Shown here piece by piece: positions 56,801-64,000 of a stretch of 64,000 nucleotides of DNA. The notes beneath the pieces were generated by a model. That model had not been told where the DNA came from. It did no database searches and saw nothing but the letters and a program-made list of their open reading frames with translations. Both the position numbers and the translations under genes were made by a program. Positions within the stretch are counted from its first letter, which is position 1. Each line of letters starts with the position of its first letter. This DNA is from Paraconiothyrium sp. Pb-2020 (Eukaryota > Ascomycota > Dothideomycetes > Pleosporales > Didymosphaeriaceae), in NCBI GenBank assembly GCA_022419385.1, contig JAJUBI010000005.1, positions 248,001 through 312,000 on the forward strand, read 5' to 3'.

Positions 56801-57379
56801 CTTGAGGCCATCGCAGAAACGCTCACAGGCTTGCCGGCTGCCCGCAAGCTGAATGGTGAGTTTCTGTCCGCTAGGAGCCTTTCCTTTCGGGTCGGGGCTT
56901 CCATTCCAAGTCGTTATGGCCAGGGCGAACATGTAGCTCTGGCTGTGCAGCCGCTCCACCCTGCGAATAGCGCATAGCGGCAACGTGAAGCCATTCCCCG
57001 CAGGCCCCGCACCGTGCGTCTGACCAGTGTAACTGCTCGAAGAGCTCAAGCTGGCAGTGTTTAGGAAAGAAGATCCCTGCGTCGAGAAGCAGAGGTACTG
57101 CTCGCTGAGGTGTAGCTTGCCCACATAGTGTTTGCCCTGGCTGCGTTCCTTCTCCGGGGATGTATCACCAGAGCCCCGCGTCGAGTGATGCGGCGATAGC
57201 GTAAGCTCTGCGGTAATCTCTTGAAGCGGATTCTGCGAGTCTGGCAGGCGGAATTGGTGGCGGAAGAGGTTCGCCTTGGAGGGTCGTCGGTCGGCAGTGG
57301 CTGCAGGCCCGGTGGCTATGTTCAGGGTCGGTTCGATGAACTGCTGCGCTTTCTGCACTAGGTTGGAGATATTGAACAT
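53888..57379 (-). CDS. GRAM-TBC Rab GTPase-activating protein (Gyp2/Mdr1 type, 1131 aa)
   Basis: Exons 57379-56566, 56516-56165, 56117-53888. The first joint restores LWKEYLRENGRSATLIRQP (donor GTACCA, branch CTAAC). The second restores AALLIYMSEPQAFFLLS (donor GTATGT). Acceptors TAG and AAG lie three bases apart, and family sequence favours the second. A GRAM domain lies at about 40-170 (KHYVGKLHLSEQYLCFST). The TBC domain is at about 290-500, with both fingers: Arg343 in IEKDLNRSLP and Gln378 in VGYCQAMN. LPWFLSLYINSMPLIFAFRV fits TBC too. A calcium-type EF-hand loop DDDGDGRVDREG follows near residues 760-790, then a low-complexity acidic tail (DDEEEEEEAEAG). It should accelerate GTP hydrolysis on Rab proteins (yeast Gyp2 acts on Ypt6) in endosome-Golgi traffic. 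Confidence 0.92.
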
Positions 57380-57884
57380 TGTTGTGGGACACGGCCGCGT
57401 ATCCGAAAAGTAACGTGTATCTATACGAGTAATGAGTCAGGCTTCAGCTTCATTGCGAAGCTTCAGCGCTCAGACGTAGGGGTCGGATGTCGCAGTGGCT
57501 TGGTAGGGCTGATCTGGAGGTGTCGCACCTGCGGCGTCCAGGCGGGCACGGGCCGCAAAAGCTTGTTTGCGCTTATTAAAGAATCACGACCATGTTCGGT
57601 AATGCGATGGGTCACTGTCTTTTAGTGTTCCAGCCGACACATGGGTGCATCTGCTACAGGAGCATGTGTCACTTGTGTGGATTATCTGGCACTGCATCAC
57701 TGTGAGGAGAAATGTGAAGTATTCCTGGATTCCTATGCTTCTCAATTTGAAGTGATGCACGCTCTGGATCTAACTCCAAACAGACAAATGCAAATCAAGC
57801 GGGGAGACCTGAAGCCCGACAAGGGTCCCCAACATGTTGCGGGTACTTTTTACCGTAGCTATCGATTTGGTGAATTCGCGATGC
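57380..57884. other. intergenic
   Basis: 505 bp, the promoter region of the Rab GAP gene. The + strand frame 57641-57979 runs antisense into the SDR gene's last exons and is not supported. Confidence 0.45.
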
Positions 57885-59148
57885 TTACGTGCAAGTGTAA
57901 GCTCCATCCACCCTCAGATCGGCGCCCTGTTACATTATTAGTGATCCGCATTGAGCAGCCTCAAGAGTACTCACAGTGACGTAGAGACTTGCGTCGCTGG
58001 ACAGGAACGTAACAGCGCCCATAAGATCTTCCGGTCGGCCCATCTTGCCCACTGGGATCAAAGACGTCCACTTCTTTTGAAGCTCTGGGTTGTCATCGAG
58101 GATCTTCTTTGTCCTAGCAAGGTATCAGCATAATTCCTCTCGAAAGTTCGGCGCATACTAACAGAGCTGTGAGCATGTATCCAGGAGAGATGCAGTTCAC
58201 ACGGATGCCCGCATGTGCCCACTCTACAGCCAAGCTTGATGCCAAGTGTCGTACAGCGGCCTTCGCAGCGTTGTATGGCGCTTGCGGCTGGGGGACGTTG
58301 ACGATGGAACCAGACATGCTGCCAATCATGACGATGCTTCCCTGTGCCTGCCTCGCCATCAAGTGTTTCGCGACCGCTACCGCGTACAGATAGGTGCCGT
58401 CAACATTGACTCCCCAGAGCTTCTGCATCCGGTCGTGGGGGTAGTCAATGGCATTGTAGTTTTCCGTGAAGCCGGCAGAGGTGACGAGGTTATCTACCTT
58501 GCCGTGCACCTTCAAGATTTCTGCCAGCGACTGGTTTACGGACGTTGGGCTCGAGACATCACAGAAGTGTGCCGTGACCTTAGGTAACCTGACAATAGCA
58601 TTAGCGAGCAGGCGGAAGTCGGAGGGACAGTCATACTTCTCAGCTTCTGGATTCTCTTCTTTGAATGTCTCAACAAGTTGCTGAGCGGACTTCTGAGCTT
58701 CATCCCTGTTCATGTCTACAAGAGCGACGTCGGCTCCGCTAGCGACGAGGGCCTGGGCCATGACCAAACCCAAACCTCTAGCACCACCAGTCACAACGCC
58801 CACACGTCCGTCCAAAGAGAAGGAAGCCAGCGTCCGCTTGAAGTGGGTTCCTCCACGGCCTTGAACTGGCAGAGATCGAGGTAGGTCTTTCTCTTCGGGA
58901 TACTCGACACGAATGTCGTCTTGCGTACGTGCATACGTACCCTCATGATCACCACTCGCACCAGGCTCACTGGATGTTGTCGCATTTTCGATGTCGTCCT
59001 CCGGATTTGAGTTCTTGTCGAGGCGGACCGGTGCGGAGGAGAACGGTCTGGCCGAGCGTACAGCCTTGTGCGGAGCTCGAGTTGCTGCTCGTGGAGCTTG
59101 CACGTGAGTGGAGCGCGCCAATTGGCGAAGGATATGTGATTTGAACAT
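57885..59148 (-). CDS. short-chain dehydrogenase/reductase with mitochondrial-type leader (388 aa)
   Basis: Exons 59148-58163, 58113-57975, 57926-57885. Donors GTTAGT and GTGAGT; the joints restore GYMLTALTKKILDDNPEL and SLYVTGADLRVDGAYTCT, the usual sugar-alcohol SDR ending. Rossmann motif TGGARGLG at 120-127; catalytic Ser277, Tyr292 and Lys296 (PYNAAK). The closest known group includes fungal NADP-dependent sorbose/mannitol or arabinitol dehydrogenases of about 260-290 residues. This one has about 105 extra N-terminal residues: a basic, Arg/Ser/Ala-rich leader (MFKSHILRQLARSTHVQAPR) with an RPFSSAP stretch like a matrix-protease site, followed by an acidic linker. So it is probably mitochondrial, unlike cytosolic relatives. 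Substrate unknown. Confidence 0.88.
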
Positions 59149-59936
59149 GGCAGCGATGATGCCAAAGTAGAGGAGGAGCGCGGATGAAGTTTCTGATGAA
59201 ACGTGGGGCTCCAAAAAAAGCAAAGGATTCAGCTATCGTGAGCTCACCTGTGCATAAGCTTCGCGTCGGAGCTAGGCGGCTTGGAATCAATGCACAACTC
59301 CGATTATGCTGTGCAAGAGGGGCGGAGAGAGTCAATTGATGAGGACAGGTAAGAGGCAGCAGAACACAAGGCGTTGGGCCTCACGATGCCCCGGAATTAC
59401 TATTCCTCCACCTGGCAAGAGCTCTGGCACGCATCGTGCTCCTGAATGGCGGTGGCACGCGATGACGTATCAGGGAGCTTGTAGCTTCCCCGTGGAGAGG
59501 AAGCTTGGACCCGCACTTCAACCCACAGTCTTTCTTCGCCTCACAACTCTCAACCTAAAGTTTCTCCCTTTCTAAAAGAGCTGCGATAATTCAGTACGCG
59601 ATCCAATACGGGCATTTGCAGTGCTTGACGAGTCCTAATAGGCTTTGACGCCGTCTTGACCCTGAGAAACACTGTTTCGTGTACCCCACCATCCACCCTT
59701 CGACCTCGCACACCGTTTGTCATTGCGACACCTCCACGCTGTTGGACAATTCACTCGTGTCCAAGTTCGATCAGCATCCTCGTACGTAAAACTAGAGCGA
59801 AGAGGTAAGAATCATCATATCAGCGCGTCGTGTCACCGCCAATCCTCCTGGCGGCGGCGGCGGATGTGACGATCGCTCTCAACAGTTTCCTCATCCGCTG
59901 ACTCAGGTCTGTCAGTGCTCCACACTGTGCTTGGCC
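59149..59936. promoter_or_regulatory. divergent promoter region between the SDR and the 5-phosphatase
   Basis: 788 bp between opposite start codons. C-rich stretches are present at about 59680-59760. No supported gene. Confidence 0.45.
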
Positions 59937-61214
59937 ATGATAGACGCCTATCTATTGACGTTCAACTGTGCCAGGCACCTCGTGAACCCTGAGACCCTCG
60001 CACCAGCGTTGTTTGATGCGCTTCCAAAGGCTGCCGCCGTACCAGATGTTCTCGCACTTAGTCTGCAGGAAGTCGCGCCAATCGCATACAGTTTCCTCGG
60101 AGGCTCATACCTGAAACCCTTCTTCGACCGCATATCCACGACTGTCCATCTCGCCGCGGATCTCCACAGCCATGGCAGCGAACGACTCGAACACGTGGCT
60201 ACCCGCAGCCTGGGCATGACAGCCCTCATGATATTTGCCAAGCCTGGGTTCTTGGAGAGGATACAGTATATTCAAGCGGCAGGTGCTGGTGTTGGAGTGT
60301 GGAATATGGGCAATAAAGGTGCCGTTGCAATGCGCATCGGCGTGTCACGGCCGGGTTCCGACGCGATGCTGAATATAAGCTTCGTTGCAGCTCATCTGGC
60401 ACCTCACGAGAAGGAGGTCGCCTCAAGAAACCAAGACTGGGAGGATATTGTGCGCAATATGGTCTTTGAGACCGATAGTGACTCTGCGTACAGCTATAGC
60501 GAGGAAGTCCCGCTGTGGGCATCTGGAGAAACTCCTGCAAGAGGGACAGGCCTATTCTACCCTGGCAGCCATCTTTTTGTTGCTGGAGACCTTAACTATA
60601 GAACGCACGACTCTTCACCTGGTCCAGACGCACACCAGACATACCCTCAGCCCGCAGCTTCTGATGAGTTACCAAGTCACTTCTCACATCTACTCAAGAC
60701 GGATCAACTGAACAGAGAAAGAAAAGCGAACCACACAATGCATGGACTTGAAGAACTCCCGATCGAGTTCCCTCCAACCTACAAGTATTCGTTACGCAAG
60801 AACAAGGCACAATCAGCACCAGACTCTGAAGTTAGATGGGAATGGGCAAGTCACCGCTACCCATCATGGTGTGACCGGATACTTTACCTACCAAGCCCAG
60901 CATCTGGATCGAAGCTCGAACCGCAAATCTATACGGCTTTACCAGTTCAACCTACCTCCGATCACCGTCCGGTGGCATTTTCTGTCCGTATCGACGACAA
61001 AGCTTTGCCTACCGACGCACGGGACATTCGCTCAAACCCTCCTTTCCCGATCAATCCGGAATGGAAGGTCAGGAGAGATGCTGGAAGACGATATGAGATC
61101 ATCGTGGGCGTAATGTCCTATTTGGCATTGACGAAGAAGGGCAACGCCGCGATAGCAGTTGTTCTAGGCGCTGCGTTGGCGACATTCTACCTGGGTAGCT
61201 GGCTTCGAAGATAG
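59937..61214 (+). CDS. inositol polyphosphate 5-phosphatase, tail-anchored (425 aa)
   Basis: Single exon. The ATG at 59937 is the first in frame. Family blocks in order: LTFNCARHLVN, LSLQEVAPI, WNMGNKGAVAMRI, FVAAHLAPHE, FVAGDLNYR (catalytic Asp/Asn), YPSWCDRILYLP, and TSDHRPVAFSV with the catalytic His. The C-terminus ends in a hydrophobic segment (AAIAVVLGAALATFYLGSWL) followed by RR, a tail anchor into the ER or another organelle membrane. The enzyme removes the 5-phosphate from PI(4,5)P2 or similar lipids. It lacks the Sac1 domain of synaptojanins, so it resembles small fungal 5-phosphatases. Confidence 0.9.
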   Translation: MIDAYLLTFNCARHLVNPETLAPALFDALPKAAAVPDVLALSLQEVAPIAYSFLGGSYLKPFFDRISTTVHLAADLHSHGSERLEHVATRSLGMTALMIFAKPGFLERIQYIQAAGAGVGVWNMGNKGAVAMRIGVSRPGSDAMLNISFVAAHLAPHEKEVASRNQDWEDIVRNMVFETDSDSAYSYSEEVPLWASGETPARGTGLFYPGSHLFVAGDLNYRTHDSSPGPDAHQTYPQPAASDELPSHFSHLLKTDQLNRERKANHTMHGLEELPIEFPPTYKYSLRKNKAQSAPDSEVRWEWASHRYPSWCDRILYLPSPASGSKLEPQIYTALPVQPTSDHRPVAFSVRIDDKALPTDARDIRSNPPFPINPEWKVRRDAGRRYEIIVGVMSYLALTKKGNAAIAVVLGAALATFYLGSWLRR

Positions 61215-63755
61215 CTTCATGCGACTTCCACTTCCGTCTAATACAGGGTAGACGGTCCGATTAGGTGCTTCACCACTACTTTGTGCTGGGTCGATATGGG
61301 TGTACCTGGTGAGAGGAACTTGGGTGACTGCGGTCTCGACCGCCATGGCACATGGCAGGTTTTGGGGAAGATCGACCAATGTGCGGCGATCGCTGGAGCG
61401 TCATGTGTTCTCCGCAAAGCGGTCTGAAGTTGCCAGGCCTCTACCGCGCGCGTGAGGAAACATACCGCAGAGAGCCCGGATACAGCGTTTCGCAGCAGCA
61501 TCTGCAGGGGCAGGGCTTAGTCGCACATAGCAGCGCGTGCTTAGCAAACAGGAATCTCGATGCGGCTCAAATACACGCTGGGGAAGCATCGCCGGGCCCC
61601 TAGCATTCGGTTATACGAGAACCTCACGATGCGTCCGGGACAATCCGAATTGCTTCACTTCAATATTGCGCCGGTATATGCCAAAATGCACAGTGACGTC
61701 GATGGCTTTACAACTTGAGGTGGGGACCACGCCTCGACCCTGAGAGGGTTGCCAACCTGCATGGCGTAAATAGCGTGCATCGTTGGCGCACAACGGGACT
61801 CGGTGAAATAGTCAAGTCGGCCATGCTATAGCCGCCTATTACATGGTCAAGGTGTGCTATGTCTGACGGCAACCTGCCGGATCGGCGCTCATTCGCAATT
61901 CAATGTTGTCTTGCTCACAATTATTAGTGATGTAGCGTACTACAGAAGATCATCGTGAAGCATCCTGTACCGGAAGTCGGCAATCTACAAAACTGTAATG
62001 TCACATTGAATTAGTAGGCGATGCTGTGTAGCCCCATGTCGAAGAAGCAAGCGAATTTCCTGTTTCTGCATGTCAGCTTCCTCAAGCGGCACTATTGTAC
62101 CTCTTTTGGGCTGTTTTGCATATTGTAGAGTCGCTACTGAAGCTTGCAGATGATAAATATATACAAATTATAGAAGTACAGTGCATGAACAGTACTGCAT
62201 CTGGGGATATTCGTGGAGGCTGAGTTATACTGTGAGGTACGAGTACGGTGTCCAAACTCAGTAACCCGCAGAAGTTGCTTCCGATCGGTATGTACCTACC
62301 ATCCTAGACCGGACCTCCAGCCAAACCAAATCTACAACCTGGCCTGCTATCTTCCAACCCTCAGTGGCCTGAGCAACAATGCGAAACACAGCCCCTTCCA
62401 GCACATTCTCACCGCATCGCACAACCCCCACCGTCGCACAACCCGCCTCATCGTCGTCCACCGAAACGTGAAGCAACTCGGCGCCCCGGCCACACACGAC
62501 ACCTGTCCTTGCCCACCCTGGACGCCGTACTCCACAGTCCGCATTCCAGACCTCTCCCCCGCCCCACCACCGTCCTGGACACTGCGAAGTTCAGTAAATT
62601 GAGTAACGCCAAGCCCGCGGCGCCACGTGCGTCACCGCGCAGCTACGCGCAGACGCGCCCGTTGGACCCCTGGTGCGGGCGGGCGCTGCCAGGTTTACCG
62701 ATCCCCGCTTGCACTTCGATCGCTCTGGCCTTGTCGCAACTCTTTTGCAGGAGGGATTTTCGGGGTCTGGAGCGTGGGATCGGCGGGTGGGAGGGGGCGT
62801 GTGGGAAGGTAGGCTTACTCTTACCCTTGCGGTTACCCTTGCGGTGGGGCGGGCGACGAGGATGAGGAAATGGGAAGTTTGTGGAAATGGTCGTTTGATC
62901 GTGGGTGGAGCATGAGGGCTGGCTGGAATGCGCTGGAAGGATTAACATGATTTTGAGGTGGGACGGTGGGGTGAAATCTCGACACGATCTGGAAAGGTGC
63001 TGGGGATCTTGCAGTGTTCGGGTGGAGAATTGTCTGGGCTGGATTCGAACTTTGTGATGGAGTTTTTCGGAATGCGCTTGAAGAGGGTCACCTAATGGGT
63101 GGAGGTTCTGCGGTGGGGTGCGCGTTGCGATGCGGATCTCAGAATTCGCTGGGGATCTTGCATGCTGGATTCGTTTCAGCACCTCGTTGCGGAATGCGGA
63201 CGCGCGTGCAGCAGCTCAATCTGGGTATTTCGTACCACGCGCATGTGAGTGCGTTTTGGGGTCTGCTTTCCACGAAAGGCGGGTAGCTAAAGTCACACAA
63301 GGCTAGGTGTCAAGTTTTGGGATGAAACAAACATGTGAAGTGCAATCGTGTTGTTGGTATTCTAGAACAACTAAAAGCGAGTCTGAAGTAAACAGTGCGG
63401 CCGTGACTGTGCCTGCAGCGGCGCGTAGGTGGCAAATGCGAATCCTCCCAAAGTGAAGTGGATCCCTGAATGGATGAGGCTGCGGGTTCGCAAGCCAGAC
63501 GCCGTTCCTCCCTGTAATAACTCCTCCCGCAAAGATCAAGTCTGCCCTCCAGGGCTGGTATACAAATTGAAAGTTTAACGGAAAAAACGCTAATTCAAGT
63601 CCACCTAAGTCGAAATCCGTGTAAATGCTGCGCTGATCCTCCGAGAAATGCTGAGTGCGTCCACGTTGTGGACAATGTCGCTAAGGTAGTAGTATCGTCA
63701 TGTCGTCAAGCCGTAGCCGTGTACTTTTGATGCCGAAGAATGGCGTTTGGCTAGG
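61215..63755. other. long intergenic stretch near the right edge
   Basis: 2.5 kb without a supportable gene. Left half mixed; 62390-62900 is GC-rich with overlapping open frames on both strands (for example 62643-63182 minus), none with a motif. Candidate T-arm GGATTCGAAC at 63043-63052 does not fold into a tRNA. Confidence 0.45.
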
Positions 63756-63971
63756 CTACCGGCCCCGGTTGAGCGATGCTGCAGCGAGCGAGGCGAAGGA
63801 CGATGTCATGGCCGAGTATGCGGCTGCTGGCTGGCTGTTGACAGACGATATGGATGACGAGCTGTTGGTGCGGATGGATTGCAGGTTGAGTGTGATGCAC
63901 GAGTCGCAGCGGCCGTTGAGAGCATTGCAGCGGCCTCGGCAGCCGCGCTCGTAGTTGACGCAGGAGAACAT
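63756..63971 (-). CDS. possible small Cys-rich protein (71 aa)
   Basis: Minus-strand frame from ATG at 63971 to a stop at 63756. The first 25 residues hold five regularly spaced Cys (C-x6-C-x3-C-x6-C-x2-C) within MFSCVNYERGCRGRCNALNG and the following RCDSCITLNL. The spacing and following Leu-rich turn look like a small zinc-binding or disulfide module. The rest is Ser/Ala-rich. No signal peptide, so probably intracellular if real. A (TG)n run directly upstream would be leader or promoter. The opposite strand is also open (63700-63954), so chance coding is possible. Confidence 0.4.
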   Translation of the reverse strand: MFSCVNYERGCRGRCNALNGRCDSCITLNLQSIRTNSSSSISSVNSQPAAAYSAMTSSFASLAAASLNRGR

Positions 63972-63986
63972 TGTGTGTGTGTGTGT
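63972..63986 (+). repeat. TG dinucleotide microsatellite (7.5 copies)
   Basis: Alternating T and G for 15 bases, just upstream of the small Cys-rich frame on the minus strand. Confidence 0.85.
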
Positions 63987-64000
63987 AGGTGGTGGTTGTC

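Noticed and set aside
63043..63052. GGATTCGAAC as a reverse tRNA T-arm
   Set aside because: The flanking bases do not pair as a T stem and no D-arm or acceptor stem fits. GGTTCGAATG at 28606 fails in the same way.

Overview
The window is nuclear DNA of a filamentous ascomycete (Pezizomycotina). Genes carry short introns of about 45-60 nt with GTRNGT donors, CTRAC-type branch sites and YAG acceptors. The families are typical of that group: a Medusa-type developmental regulator, HET-domain genes, a rhodopsin-like 7-TM protein, secreted GH43 and GPI-anchored proteins. A Dothideomycete is my best guess, but nothing here proves the class. I found no tRNA, rRNA, CRISPR or intact transposon. Splice models were built by hand from frame, donor/branch/acceptor signals and family motifs. 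For spliced genes, start and end give the whole CDS span and exons are listed in the evidence.

Layout. 0-2 kb: the 3' end of an unknown gene and a coiled-coil protein. 2-10.4 kb: a gene desert of about 8 kb leading into medA (10.4-13.5 kb). 13.5-19 kb: sparse sequence with repeats and a decayed HET-domain gene. 19-23 kb: an acidic nuclear-type protein divergent from mccA (3-methylcrotonyl-CoA carboxylase alpha, leucine breakdown). 23-28 kb: a HET-ankyrin gene with near-identical repeats and a urea-type Na+/solute symporter. 28.8-34.4 kb: an FMN monooxygenase (NtaA/DszA type), an AlkB-like dioxygenase and an UNC93-like transporter, all on the + strand. 34.5-38 kb: a GPI-anchored Cys-rich protein, a rhodopsin-like receptor with a probable frameshift, and a P450 relic. 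38.5-43.4 kb: PI-specific phospholipase C divergent from a phenylalanine/tyrosine ammonia-lyase. 44.5-47.6 kb: a BTB protein and a TauD-type dioxygenase. 47.8-59.1 kb: a run of minus-strand genes (mucin-like wall protein, GH43, F-box, GRAM-TBC Rab GAP, SDR with a mitochondrial-type leader). 59.9-61.2 kb: a tail-anchored inositol 5-phosphatase. The right edge holds a probable small Cys-rich protein.

Functional links. Phospholipase C and the 5-phosphatase both act on phosphoinositides, and the Rab GAP regulates membrane traffic. The symporter and the divergent FMN monooxygenase could form an uptake-plus-oxidation pair for a nitrogen- or sulfur-bearing compound, but this is inferred from position only. 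I saw no convincing biosynthetic cluster and no clearly new multi-gene system. The observations most worth following are the HET-ankyrin repeats, the GC-AG intron in mccA, the His-Leu selectivity pair in the ammonia-lyase, two genes decaying by in-frame stops, and the large non-coding region before medA.
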